26,363 nt of DNA. Source: Lachnospiraceae bacterium UBA7179 (GTDB taxonomy: Bacteria; Bacillota; Clostridia; Lachnospirales; Lachnospiraceae). Positions within the stretch are counted from its first letter, which is position 1; every line of letters begins with the position of its first letter. Where the stretch lies: contig DKVL01000016.1 of NCBI GenBank assembly GCA_002491195.1, forward strand, positions 1 to 26,363, given 5' to 3'. A model generated the notes under the pieces. That model searched no databases and was not told the DNA's origin. It saw only the letters and a list, made by a program, of their open reading frames with translations. This document shows positions 15,290-23,229 of the stretch, piece by piece. A program made the position numbers and the translations under genes.

Positions 15290-16215
15290 TAACCTTTGAC
15301 AGCACCAACTGTAATACCGCTGATGAAATATTTCTGTACGAACGGGTACAGCAGCACGATCGGTCCTGTTGCGAGCACAGCGTTCGCCATCTTAACGCTC
15401 TCCTGCGGAATGTCTGCCAGGTTGATAAACTGGCCTGCAACGGAGTTCTTGAGCGCGTCTGTCTTGTTCACGATCTCATATAGTGTATACTGCAGCGGTT
15501 TTACTGCCACCCTTGAACTTAAGAACAGCGACGACTGATACCATTCATTCCAGTAACCTAATGCGAGAAACAGTCCGATGGTCGCAAGCGCCGGCTTTAA
15601 CATCGGCAGAATCAATGACACGAAAATCCTCATATCACCTGCGCCGTCAATTTTGCCCGACTCTGTAATCTCATGCGGAATTGACTTCACAAAATTCTTC
15701 ATCAGGATAATCAGCCACGGCGACATCAGCAGCGGCAAAAGTACTGCCAGATAACTGTCCTTCAAATGATAGGTCTGTGTCATCAGCAGGTAGTACGGCG
15801 CAAGTCCCGCCTGGAACAAGCTTGTAAAGTAAATAAAGAATGATATCGCATTGCGGAACGGGAAATCTTTTCTCTGCAATGCATAACCTGTCATCGCGAT
15901 GATGGATAGCCCGATAGCGGTTCCGATTACCGTCAGGAGAATCGTCACCAGATAGGACCACCAGATCCCGCCGCTCTTTGTGACCATGTTGTATGCCGTC
16001 AAAGTGACATCTTTTGGCAGGAACTGCACGCCTTCCGCCCTGATCACCGATTCACTGGTGAAGGACGTGCTGACGATGATAATAAACGGCACGATACAGC
16101 AGACAGAATAGAATGTCAGGAACACATATCCAAATCCCCTGATAATTTTATCCGAAGTGCCAAGCTTGACCTTGGCGCCTGATTCCATAAGGTCTTTATC
16201 TTCTTTTTTTGCCAT
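15289..16215 (-). CDS. Sugar ABC transporter permease (YtcP/MalG-like, CUT1)
   Basis: A 308-residue inner-membrane permease. A short charged N-terminus (MAKKEDKDLMESGAKVKL) precedes the first membrane segment (YVFLTFYSVCCIVPFIIIVS). Five more hydrophobic segments follow. The EAA loop that docks the ATPase is ITESGKIDGAGDMRIFVSLILP (about 187-208), and the C-terminus has the usual VQKYFISGITVGAVKG ending of MalG-type permeases. GGAGGAG precedes the ATG, and the gene starts 15 bp after the LplB-like gene. It pairs with that permease to form the channel for the lipoprotein encoded downstream. Confidence 0.93.
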   Translation of the reverse strand: MAKKEDKDLMESGAKVKLGTSDKIIRGFGYVFLTFYSVCCIVPFIIIVSTSFTSESVIRAEGVQFLPKDVTLTAYNMVTKSGGIWWSYLVTILLTVIGTAIGLSIIAMTGYALQRKDFPFRNAISFFIYFTSLFQAGLAPYYLLMTQTYHLKDSYLAVLLPLLMSPWLIILMKNFVKSIPHEITESGKIDGAGDMRIFVSLILPMLKPALATIGLFLALGYWNEWYQSSLFLSSRVAVKPLQYTLYEIVNKTDALKNSVAGQFINLADIPQESVKMANAVLATGPIVLLYPFVQKYFISGITVGAVKG

Positions 16216-16230
16216 GTTGCTCCTCCTCTC

Positions 16231-17187
16231 CTAGAACAGTGAATAATCCGGTTCTATTTTCTTTACGATATAGTTCACAGTCATAACAATGATAAATCCG
16301 ATCACAGACTGATACAGACCAACTGCCGATGCAGTAGAGAAGTTAAAGTCTGTCATTGTCGCGCGATATACGTACGTCTCAATGATATCCGTCGTGTTGT
16401 AGAGGATCGGATTCGTACCTACGATATTGTAGAACAGTCCGAAGTTGCCTTTCACGATGCCGCCGAGCGCGAACAGAAGCAGGATCACGATTGTCGGCTT
16501 GAGGCTCGGAAGGATTATGTAGCGGATTCTCTGGAAACCGTTTGCGCCATCCACTTTCGCAGCTTCCATCATCTCACCGTCGATCCCCATGATTGCCGCA
16601 AAGTACACCACGGAGTTGTAACCGGTCTGCTGCCACAGATAGACAATGATCAGAATCGGCGGCCAGACATTTGGATCAGAGTACGGCTGCCACCGCTCCA
16701 TACCAAGACTCGTCAGGATACCATTTACAAAACCTGTGTCATAGTTGAGCAGGTTAAATACCAGAATACCTACCAAAACCTGTGAGATGAAGTATGGCAG
16801 GAACATGATCGTCTGGGAAACCTTCTTGAAATACTTGCTGCGCATCTCGTTCAGCAGAATTGCCACAAATACTGCCAGGAAATTGCCAAGTATAATAAAC
16901 GCCAGATTGTACAGGATCGTGTTTCTGGTCAGACTTAACAGCTTTCCTGAAGTAGCAAGAAATTTGAAGTTATCCAGACCGATAAACTTACTTCCAAAAA
17001 TTCCATCCCTGTAATTGTACTTTACGAACGCAACCCAGATCCCAGGCATCGGCGCATAGCTGAATGCCAGGAAAAAGAGAACGGCCGGCAGACACATCAG
17101 AAGCAGGACTCTGTATTTCTTGACTTTCTGAAAAAAGGTGAGGCTCGAATTATAATTGCTCTTCACCTTGGTTTTTGTTTTCCCCAT
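16231..17187 (-). CDS. Sugar ABC transporter permease (LplB-like, CUT1)
   Basis: A 318-residue inner-membrane permease and first gene of the transport operon. A positively charged N-terminus (MGKTKTKVKSNYNSS) precedes the first membrane segment (YRVLLLMCLPAVLFFLAFSYAPM). The periplasmic-side FVKYNYRDGIFGSKFIGLDNF stretch is typical of LplB. The EAA loop reads MMEAAKVDGANGFQRIRYIILP, and the end TVNYIVKKIEPDYSLF is also family-like. The frame is open to 17235, but the ATG at 17187 is chosen because GGGAGG lies seven bases upstream. A strong promoter and an operator precede the gene, and the LacI regulator next door is the likely controller. Confidence 0.93.
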   Translation of the reverse strand: MGKTKTKVKSNYNSSLTFFQKVKKYRVLLLMCLPAVLFFLAFSYAPMPGIWVAFVKYNYRDGIFGSKFIGLDNFKFLATSGKLLSLTRNTILYNLAFIILGNFLAVFVAILLNEMRSKYFKKVSQTIMFLPYFISQVLVGILVFNLLNYDTGFVNGILTSLGMERWQPYSDPNVWPPILIIVYLWQQTGYNSVVYFAAIMGIDGEMMEAAKVDGANGFQRIRYIILPSLKPTIVILLLFALGGIVKGNFGLFYNIVGTNPILYNTTDIIETYVYRATMTDFNFSTASAVGLYQSVIGFIIVMTVNYIVKKIEPDYSLF

Positions 17188-17220
17188 AGCATTACCTCCC
17201 TCGTTTTTAAATTGACTACT

Positions 17221-17234
17221 CGAAACCGATTTCA
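17221..17234 (-). promoter_or_regulatory. LacI/CcpA-type operator at the permease promoter
   Basis: Minus-strand TGAAATCGGTTTCG contains the near-palindrome GAAATC/GGTTTC with a central CG. It sits seven bases after the -10 box. It fits the cre consensus at 13 of 14 positions and matches the GH35 site at 12 of 14. Binding here would block transcription start. Confidence 0.65.
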
Positions 17235-17241
17235 TATATAA

Positions 17242-17270
17242 ATAATATTACTTATGTTGGTGAAAGTCAA
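17242..17270 (-). promoter_or_regulatory. Sigma-A-like promoter of the sugar transport operon
   Basis: TTGACT (17265-17270), 17 bp, TATTAT (17242-17247) on the minus strand, about 55 bp upstream of the LplB-like ATG. It lies within the 342-bp gap 17188-17529, which otherwise holds the operator above, AT-rich DNA and the LacI terminator. Confidence 0.75.
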
Positions 17271-17382
17271 TAGTTTTTTATGCTTCAAAAGACATCTTCT
17301 ATAGTTTATACATTATTTTGATCTTGTTTTTGTATATATTGTATATGTGGTCTGTTTTTTTACTCCATTTATTCCCGTAAAA

Positions 17383-17422
17383 GCAGAGTGCAGATATAGC
17401 TTTTTCGCCCTATCTGCACTCT
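17383..17422 (-). terminator. Terminator after the first LacI regulator gene
   Basis: A perfect 12-bp stem pairs 17385-17396 (AGAGTGCAGATA) with 17411-17422 around a 14-base loop. On the minus strand it is followed by GCTTTT. It is about 110 bp past the LacI stop codon and would insulate the transport promoter from read-through. Confidence 0.6.
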
Positions 17423-17529
17423 TTGTTATGAAATCGGATTCACTTCAATTTGCTAATGCTGCCCGCTCATTCAATTATGTATTCCCCATGACCATTGGTG
17501 TTGTCCACTCATTCTGTCATCTATTTCCC

Positions 17530-18582
17530 TCAGACCACTGGCGCCGGTCCGCTGCTCTCACGCACGACAAGACTTGGCATGACCATGCGCAGCGCGTCCC
17601 TTTTTCTTCCCTCGATCATAGCAATCGAAGTATCAACCAGTTTTCTCCCGTACTCCTCATAATTATAATCAATACTTGTGAGCCTTGGTATTGCCATCTC
17701 CGCCATATATGTATTGTCATAGCTGACGATCGACATATCCTGCGGTATGCGGATTTTATGTTCACTCAGACATTTCATGACTCCCATTGCCGTAAAATCA
17801 TTGATGGCAATCACTGCCGTCATATCCTTGCGTTTCCCCAGCAGTTCCTTCATCTGTCTGTAGCCTGTCTCAAAATCATAGCTGCCACCGTCATCCATGA
17901 CAAGCTCCGGATCGTAAGGTATCTTATTTTCCCGAAGTATCTGTTTATACATCTGCGATTTCTCGAAAGTGGCAAGCACATCCTGACGGCCGCCAACCAG
18001 GGCGATCCTGCGATGGCCCAGTCCCATCAGATGCCCCATCAGCAGTTCCATGGCTTTCATGCTGTCAATGCGAACTGCATGGCACCGGGTCCCATCCAGC
18101 TTTCCCGTCACAATGACAGGGATCGTAGACATGATATCATTGATGAGCTCCACATACTCGACACTGGATGCCAGATCATCTACCCTGCCGCCGAGCTGTA
18201 TGATCGCATCAACCTTCTGCTCCTGCAGTTTCCCCAAGAGCTCCACTTCATTTTCTGTTTTCCCCAGCGAATTGTATAGCACGACCGTATAGCCCGCTTC
18301 CCTTGCCGCCTGCTCACAAGCAACAAAAAGGGCTGCATAATACGGATTCCTGATATCCGCTGCCAGCACCCCGATTGTTTTCGTTCTGGTATCGGCAAGT
18401 CCTTTTGCCAGCACATTTGGCTTAAAATTATATTTTGCAACCAGCGCCTCAACCTTTTCCCGTTTTTCAGGACGCACTTTCGCATTCTTCGTAAGCACCC
18501 GTGATACGGTGGCCGGAGACACGCCTGCTTCCTTTGCTATATCGTATATTGTTATCGCCTTGCCTTCACTGCCCTTATGCAT
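17530..18582 (-). CDS. LacI-family transcriptional regulator, likely controller of the transport operon and GH35
   Basis: A 350-residue regulator. The N-terminal helix-turn-helix is ITIYDIAKEAGVSPATVSRVLTKN, followed by the hinge KYNFKPNVLAKGLADTRTKTIGVLAADIRNPYYAALF. The rest is a two-lobed periplasmic-binding-like sugar sensor, with GHRRIALVGGRQD and AVIAINDFTAMGVMKCLSEHKIRIPQDMSIVSYDNTYMAEMAIPRLTSI. Of the possible starts, the ATG at 18582 is preferred: AAGGAGG lies eleven bases upstream, while the frame further upstream runs through that ribosome site. Its own promoter carries a copy of the TGAAATCGGTT sequence over the -35 box, suggesting autoregulation. The effector sugar is unknown but probably a product of the imported oligosaccharide. 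Confidence 0.92.
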   Translation of the reverse strand: MHKGSEGKAITIYDIAKEAGVSPATVSRVLTKNAKVRPEKREKVEALVAKYNFKPNVLAKGLADTRTKTIGVLAADIRNPYYAALFVACEQAAREAGYTVVLYNSLGKTENEVELLGKLQEQKVDAIIQLGGRVDDLASSVEYVELINDIMSTIPVIVTGKLDGTRCHAVRIDSMKAMELLMGHLMGLGHRRIALVGGRQDVLATFEKSQMYKQILRENKIPYDPELVMDDGGSYDFETGYRQMKELLGKRKDMTAVIAINDFTAMGVMKCLSEHKIRIPQDMSIVSYDNTYMAEMAIPRLTSIDYNYEEYGRKLVDTSIAMIEGRKRDALRMVMPSLVVRESSGPAPVV

Positions 18583-18639
18583 GGCACATAACACCTCCTT
18601 CGTAATTCCCTCCGCCAACAACTATGGCATCATAATATG

Positions 18640-18669
18640 AGTATACACTTTATCTTTTTTCACTGTCAA
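18640..18669 (-). promoter_or_regulatory. Sigma-A-like promoter of the first LacI gene
   Basis: Consensus TTGACA (18664-18669), an 18-bp spacer and TATACT (18640-18645) on the minus strand. The promoter sits between the AI-2E gene end (18688) and the LacI start. Confidence 0.65.
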
Positions 18670-18678
18670 CCGATTTCA
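18665..18678 (-). promoter_or_regulatory. Half-conserved operator over the LacI -35 box
   Basis: Minus-strand TGAAATCGGTTGAC shares its first 11 bases with the permease-operon site, while the right half is replaced by the -35 box itself. A bound repressor here would block RNA polymerase, consistent with autoregulation. The imperfect right half makes this weaker than the other two sites. Confidence 0.45.
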
Positions 18679-18687
18679 AGGAAGTCC

Positions 18688-19821
18688 TTACATGCGTCTC
18701 GGTATAAAAATTTCTTTTCCCAGTTCCACTAAGACCAAAAGCGTTATTGGCCCGAGAACAACACCGCCGATACCATAGTAAATCACGCCTGCATACACAG
18801 AGATCAGTATAGCCACCGGTGAAAATTTCAAGCCGCTGCCCAGCAGGCGCGGCTCCAGAAATTCCCGGATCATCACACATATAAAATACGTGAGAATGAT
18901 AATCACCCCACTGCCGATATTTCCTTTTAAAAAGCTCATTACCCCGATTGGAATAAGCACAATTCCGGTCCCGATAAAGGGGAGAAAATCCATAAAACCG
19001 GCGAGAATACCATAGAACCATCCTTCCGACGTTCCGCCCAGGTACAACCCGATCATGGCTGTGATACTGATGCATAATAGTATGATCGTCTGTGTCTTTA
19101 GATATGTCTTGATCATACTTCCAATTTTTTTCCCGATGCGCAAAATGATGGACAAAATGTGATCGATCGCGGGCTCTATCGCTGCGAGGTTCAGCAGTCC
19201 CTGCTGCCAGCTTTCAATTTCTCTCGCAAACAGGACAACGCAAATAAAGCTTACCACCACAAAAGTACCTACGCGCCCCGCCACGGACAGATAGCGCAGA
19301 CTTCCATTGATCAGACCATCACCAGAACGCGTTAGGCATTCTCCAAGCTCTGCAGCCCGCTTTGATATCCATCGTTCAACCGTTCCCTGCTGTAGTTGAA
19401 AAAATCGTTCAATTTCCGCACTGAGACCCACAATCAACTGTGAGATATGTTCCGTCCAGAAATCTGCGTTTTGCACGAACGTTCTTGCCTTGCTGATCAG
19501 GAATGTGCCAAGCCCCACGATAATCAATGCCACGATCAAAATAATCCCAAACAAAATTCCCCCGGCCATAAATCCCTTTTGCCCGGATCGATTTCTGATT
19601 CTGCTGTTTTCCCTTATTCCAGTGTTATCAGCCCCCACACGGTCCCTCTGAACCGTGCGCTCCCGCCGCTGGCAAAACCGCTGTAACGGCACCACGATCA
19701 AAAACGCCACCAGCAATGGAAGGAAATACGGTAAAAGATATTTTAATGCCAGCAAAACTGACACGGATGTCAGAATGTATAACAAAACTCTCTGATAGTC
19801 GCTTCTCGCTAAAAAGTCCAT
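18688..19821 (-). CDS. AI-2E family membrane protein (YtvI-like)
   Basis: A 377-residue multi-pass membrane protein of PF01594. Hydrophobic segments include VLLYILTSVSVLLALKYLLP and FLPLLVAFLIVVPLQ near the start, GGILFGIILIVALIIVGLGTFLI, VGTFVVVSFICVVLFA, and a C-terminal set with IGLYLGGTSEGWFYGILAGFMDFLPFIGTGIVLIPIG and the family-type EPRLLGSGLKFSPVAILISVYAG, IGGVVLGPI. Members are proposed transporters; clostridial and bacillary ones are often annotated as the sporulation membrane protein YtvI. The start at 19821 is chosen because GGGGAG lies six bases before that ATG, although the frame is open to 19863. It appears unlinked to sugar metabolism and fits better with the spore-coat-type gene upstream. 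Confidence 0.85.
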   Translation of the reverse strand: MDFLARSDYQRVLLYILTSVSVLLALKYLLPYFLPLLVAFLIVVPLQRFCQRRERTVQRDRVGADNTGIRENSRIRNRSGQKGFMAGGILFGIILIVALIIVGLGTFLISKARTFVQNADFWTEHISQLIVGLSAEIERFFQLQQGTVERWISKRAAELGECLTRSGDGLINGSLRYLSVAGRVGTFVVVSFICVVLFAREIESWQQGLLNLAAIEPAIDHILSIILRIGKKIGSMIKTYLKTQTIILLCISITAMIGLYLGGTSEGWFYGILAGFMDFLPFIGTGIVLIPIGVMSFLKGNIGSGVIIILTYFICVMIREFLEPRLLGSGLKFSPVAILISVYAGVIYYGIGGVVLGPITLLVLVELGKEIFIPRRM

Positions 19822-19991
19822 TGATCTCCCCGCCTTTTGGTTGAGCACTCCCCGGAAGCTCAACGCTGCCGGGGCACTCTATGTATAGAACTACCATTAT
19901 TATCTTTACTCCGCCATTTTTTATACAGCGCAAAAATGATTATTCTTCGCTTTCCACAAACTGATCCTGCTCTTCAATCTCCGAAACGAAC

Positions 19992-20087
19992 AATCGAGCA
20001 GGGGAACGCCCCTCTCCCCTACTCGCGCGCGGCCCGTGCGTCACGTTAGTGACATATTTCCAGATGCGTAGCATCTTGTGCTCGGGC
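19992..20087 (-). repeat. Structured repeat element, copy B, with branched fold
   Basis: The part 19992-20038 is related to copy A at 13297-13339. On the minus strand it ends in CGAGTAGGGG...CCCCTGCTCGATT, again a CGAG/CTCG stem. The adjoining part forms GGCCCG (20031-20036) pairing with CGGGCC (about 20082-20087), enclosing two perfect hairpins, GTCAC-gtta-GTGAC and AGATGC-gta-GCATCT. The layout looks like a three-way junction. It fills most of the 328-bp gap 19822-20149, whose remainder contains only AT-rich leader sequence and the terminator at 20095-20128. Confidence 0.6.
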
Positions 20088-20094
20088 CTGTGCA

Positions 20095-20128
20095 TAAAAA
20101 CAAAAGGGCACAGCTCTCGCCATACCCT
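20095..20128 (-). terminator. Terminator after the spore-coat-type gene
   Basis: On the minus strand AGGGTATGGC (20119-20128) pairs with GCTGTGCCCT (20105-20114) as a ten-pair RNA stem including three G-U pairs, followed by TTTTGTTTTT (20095-20104). Confidence 0.65.
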
Positions 20129-20149
20129 CTGTCATTTTATAAGATCATC

Positions 20150-20608
20150 TTATGCCATTCCGTTTACGGTCTTATATTTATAGAGCATCTCCGCATGGTT
20201 CTGTTCCTCGACCTGGATGTCTGCGAGGAGTTTGCGCATATTAGAATCCTTGAAGCAGAATACATTGGTATTGTACTCTGAAGATACGAGTTTCTCTGAC
20301 ACGATGCAATCCGTCGCCAGGAAATTGTCTGTCTTCTTGTCTGCGGAATCAGTCATCTTGTCATATGAAGCCTTAGGACTATAGTTTCTGCCATCTGAAT
20401 CGTTACAGTTGCATGACGGCACCGTTCCACCGAGTACCTGCTGCAGGGAATTGTAGTGCTCCTGCTCCTTGGTCTGCAGTGTCTTGAACAAATCCTTTAA
20501 GACAGTGTCCTTCGCCTCACCGGAATAGCGCTGGTACTTCTCGATACAGGTCTGTTCCTGTGTCTGCAGATCCTTGACTGTTGCGATTTCTTTCTCTGTT
20601 AAAATCAT
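20150..20608 (-). CDS. Ferritin-like spore-coat-type protein
   Basis: A 152-residue, mainly helical protein. Helix-forming stretches carry spaced acidic and His residues: EKEIATVKDLQTQEQTCIEKYQRYS, LKDLFKTLQTKEQEHYNSLQQVL and KLLADIQVEEQNHAEMLYKYK. The EQ..H and EEQNH pattern resembles ferritin-like four-helix proteins and CotF-type coat proteins of Clostridia. A Cys/Asn segment (VPSCNCNDSDG) sits in the middle loop. The frame is open to 20692, but the ATG at 20608 is selected by GGAGG seven bases upstream. It lies 87 bp after the GH5 gene on the same strand and ends in a terminator. The coat assignment is inferred from family memory; a metal-binding or ruberythrin-like role is possible. Confidence 0.65.
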   Translation of the reverse strand: MILTEKEIATVKDLQTQEQTCIEKYQRYSGEAKDTVLKDLFKTLQTKEQEHYNSLQQVLGGTVPSCNCNDSDGRNYSPKASYDKMTDSADKKTDNFLATDCIVSEKLVSSEYNTNVFCFKDSNMRKLLADIQVEEQNHAEMLYKYKTVNGMA

Positions 20609-20695
20609 AATTTCCTCCGTTCCAAATACATATTTATTTTTTATTGTTCTAAGCATTAAATAGTATTGGGAAAAGAAGGGGATTTTATACATAAA

Positions 20696-22066
20696 TTATT
20701 CCGCGCCCCGCATCAGTGCCGCCAGCAGATCCGGGTATCTGCACTCATAGGTAATCCGGTCGATCAGTCCAAAACGTTCTCCGTCGCCTTCAAATAAACC
20801 ATTGTCCCACCAGATACAGGGAACGCCAGCCTTCTTTGCCGCGCTCACATAATATTCCGCCCATGCGGCGCGCTCGGACTCGTTGTCCTTATTCATGGCG
20901 CCAAACTCACCAATAATGACAGGAATACCTTTGTCGACAAAACGAGTCTGCAGCTCTTTCATCAGCTTGTCGATCGCGTCTGTGTCCTGATTCCATTCGC
21001 TCCTGCCATTGGTGTTCAGCGCAAAGTCATACGGTTCATATGCATGGACTGAAACAATGATACGACTGTCATGTTCTGGCACTTCGATGTGCTGGATACC
21101 AACAGAACAGTTTGCCGCATATCCCGGTATCATCAGCATACGGTATGGATTGGAACCTCCTGACGCGCGCACCGTATCGATAAATACCTGGTTTGTCCTG
21201 TTGACGACCTCCCACCCTTCAGCGTCGCCGCCGTTCCATTCCAGTGGTGTTCCTATTTTTCTCGGCTCGTTCTGCCCCTCGAAGATCAGATGCTCATCAT
21301 AGTCCTTAAATACCCCTGCAATCTGTCTCCACACTGCCTCCATCTCGGCGGATGCGTGGTCAAGGTTGTCATAATACGGATAGTTCCAATCCTCATGATG
21401 GATATTCAGTATGACATATGCGCCTTTGTCATACGCATAGTCAACGACTTCCTTCACCCGTTCCATCCAGCTGTCGGTGATCAGGTATTCCGGCTCTGGC
21501 CCGATGTGATTTGTCCACGAGACAGGAACACGGATCACATTAAATCCCGCACCAAGCACGGAATCGATCAGCTCCTGTGTCACTTTGGGATTGCCCCACG
21601 CTGTCTCGAATTTGTACGGCGCATCAATCCTTGTTATGTCTGTTCTGGTGGAATCCAGTGTATTTCCTATATTCCAGCCGATTTTCATATCTTTCACAAT
21701 ATCCATTGCAGTCCTGTCCTCCATGTCTTTCTTCTCATTTTCCGTATTTCTGTTTTCTGCAAGTGCATTGACACTTGATTCAGAGCCTGCCTCCAAACCG
21801 GCACTGTTTTCCAGTTCGCTTTCTGTCTGACTGCTCTGTGTTGCACCATTTTCTGTTTTGCCGCTCTCTATAATAGTACTTTCTATAGCAGTATTCTCTA
21901 TTGCAGCATTTTCTATGGCAATACTTTCTGCAACAGTACTCTCCATAGCCTTGCCTTCTGTTGTATTACCGCATCCCACCGTGACTACCATCAGGCACAT
22001 CGTTACGATAATGCCCGCTGCTTTTTGCAACAATGTATCCATAAATTGCAGCCGCCGTCTTTTCAT
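20696..22066 (-). CDS. GH5 endo-beta-glucanase-type lipoprotein (GH5_4-like)
   Basis: A 456-residue secreted, lipid-anchored endo-glycanase. The signal peptide ends in VVTVGC (lipidated Cys32). A Glu/Ser/Asn-rich linker with degenerate IEN/IES repeats (about 40-120) holds the catalytic domain away from the membrane. The GH5 barrel starts at MKIGWNIGNTLDS and includes TAWGNPKVTQELIDSVLGAGFNVIRVPVSW, ILNIHHEDW, the acid/base E267 in FEGQNEPR and the nucleophile E387 in VIIGEFGAM. The motif set is closest to subfamily 4, which cuts beta-1,4-glucans, xyloglucan or mixed-linkage glucan; mannan or xylan cannot be ruled out. Two ATGs lie close together (22072 and 22066); the second has better spacing from AAAGGAAG. 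It would act outside the cell, upstream of the binding proteins encoded nearby. Confidence 0.9.
   Translation of the reverse strand: MKRRRLQFMDTLLQKAAGIIVTMCLMVVTVGCGNTTEGKAMESTVAESIAIENAAIENTAIESTIIESGKTENGATQSSQTESELENSAGLEAGSESSVNALAENRNTENEKKDMEDRTAMDIVKDMKIGWNIGNTLDSTRTDITRIDAPYKFETAWGNPKVTQELIDSVLGAGFNVIRVPVSWTNHIGPEPEYLITDSWMERVKEVVDYAYDKGAYVILNIHHEDWNYPYYDNLDHASAEMEAVWRQIAGVFKDYDEHLIFEGQNEPRKIGTPLEWNGGDAEGWEVVNRTNQVFIDTVRASGGSNPYRMLMIPGYAANCSVGIQHIEVPEHDSRIIVSVHAYEPYDFALNTNGRSEWNQDTDAIDKLMKELQTRFVDKGIPVIIGEFGAMNKDNESERAAWAEYYVSAAKKAGVPCIWWDNGLFEGDGERFGLIDRITYECRYPDLLAALMRGAE
21845..21949 (-). repeat. Degenerate tandem repeat in the GH5 linker
   Basis: About six imperfect units of roughly 15-18 bp encode alternating ESTVAES, IAIENA, AIENTA, IESTI and IESGK. 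It is an Ile/Glu/Asn-rich spacer rather than a binding domain. The unit length is a multiple of three, so copy changes would alter linker length without a frameshift. Confidence 0.6.
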
Positions 22067-22145
22067 GATCATACACTTCCTTTCCTTCTGATCTATCGGA
22101 AACGCAGCGATTATTTGCGTTTTTATCACAGAAAATACACTGCGC

Positions 22146-22176
22146 GAAAAGTGGAAGGACTGCATGCCCTTCCACT
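22146..22176 (-). terminator. Terminator overlapping the stop codon of the second LacI gene
   Basis: Minus-strand AGTGGAAGG (22168-22176) pairs perfectly with CCTTCCACT (22150-22158) around a nine-base loop, followed by TTTT (22146-22149). The first stem arm includes two bases of the TAG stop at 22175-22177. The remaining gap to the GH5 start is about 80 bp, so GH5 depends on read-through or on a promoter I cannot clearly define. Confidence 0.7.
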
Positions 22177-23179
22177 ATCTCTCAGCAACGGAATCCCCAA
22201 GCACCAGCCTGCCGCTCACGACAATCCTGCTGCCTTCCCTGTCTGCACCGCGCATCATGCTGACAAGCAATTCCACTGCCTTGTCTGCCATCTCCACGAC
22301 ATCCACCTCGATCGTGGTAAGCTTCGGTGTGGCAAAACTTAAGAATGTATAATTGTCAAATCCCACAACTGAGATGTCCTCCGGTATGCGGTACCCTTCC
22401 TTCCGAAGCCGCTCCATCAGCACATATCCCGCATCGTCGCAATTGCACACAAACGCAGTCGGCATATCCCTTAACGGAAGCTTGAAGTCAATAAAAATCC
22501 CGTCTGTCCCTCTGTCCGGAATCAGATAATCCTCCCGCGGCGCAATATGACTTGCCAGAAGTGCCCGATAATAGCCAAGATACCGGTCGAGGATACTTGG
22601 CGTTGCATCGATGGAACCCACAAAGGCGAGTTTGCGGTGTCCCTTCTCGATCAGATAGCGGGTCAGGGAATACATCCCATACACATTGTCCGTGACAACA
22701 CTGGGAATCCTCTGATTATCGTCATAAAAATCAAGATAAACAACCGGTATTGTGACATCCCTGATCAGTTTCGGATAATTCTCACGGATCGGCCCCATCA
22801 CAATGACGCTGTCCACTTTGCTGTCTGTCAGTACTTTGGGCGGTACCTTTTTTGCCAGCATCTCATCCGTGATCACTTCGAGAATAGCCGAATAGCCAAA
22901 TTCTGCAAGCGCCAATACGACATTCTGATACATTCGCAGATAGAATGGTGATGTATTTTTTGCCTGATTTATCACGACATAAAGCGCGTCGACAAGCACC
23001 CCAACCGTCTTATTGGAACCCTCATGCAGCACCCGATATCCCATCTCCTCGGCTTTTTTCCTGATTGCCACACGGAGCGGGTTTCCCACGCCCTCCTTGT
23101 TGTTGAGGGCCTTGGAAACCGTCACGGTACTGACGCCCATCTCTTTTGCGATATCACGCATTGTAACGTCCTTTGCCAT
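22175..23179 (-). CDS. LacI-family transcriptional regulator (second copy)
   Basis: A 334-residue regulator. The helix-turn-helix is VTMRDIAKEMGVSTVTVSKALNNKEGVGNPLRVAIRKKAEEMGYRV. The sensor part includes NKTVGVLVDALYV, TRYLIEKGHRKLAFVGSIDATPSILDRYLGYYRALL and IPEDISVVGFDNYTFLSFATPKLTTIEV. It has only modest likeness to the other LacI protein in the window, so it probably answers to a different sugar. The ribosome site is weak (AGGCAGG about eight bases upstream). The start is 50 bp after the binding-protein gene, with no terminator between, so it is likely cotranscribed with it. TTGAT-ccgc-ATCAA in that gap is a possible small operator. Confidence 0.9.
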   Translation of the reverse strand: MAKDVTMRDIAKEMGVSTVTVSKALNNKEGVGNPLRVAIRKKAEEMGYRVLHEGSNKTVGVLVDALYVVINQAKNTSPFYLRMYQNVVLALAEFGYSAILEVITDEMLAKKVPPKVLTDSKVDSVIVMGPIRENYPKLIRDVTIPVVYLDFYDDNQRIPSVVTDNVYGMYSLTRYLIEKGHRKLAFVGSIDATPSILDRYLGYYRALLASHIAPREDYLIPDRGTDGIFIDFKLPLRDMPTAFVCNCDDAGYVLMERLRKEGYRIPEDISVVGFDNYTFLSFATPKLTTIEVDVVEMADKAVELLVSMMRGADREGSRIVVSGRLVLGDSVAER

Positions 23180-23229
23180 GGCACGATCCTGCCTTTAACA
23201 ATGTTTCGATCAGATTGATCCGCATCAAC

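Noticed and set aside
17347..18279. Plus-strand open frame opposite the first LacI gene
   Set aside because: No ribosome site; it runs through the LacI terminator stem and mirrors clear LacI coding sequence.
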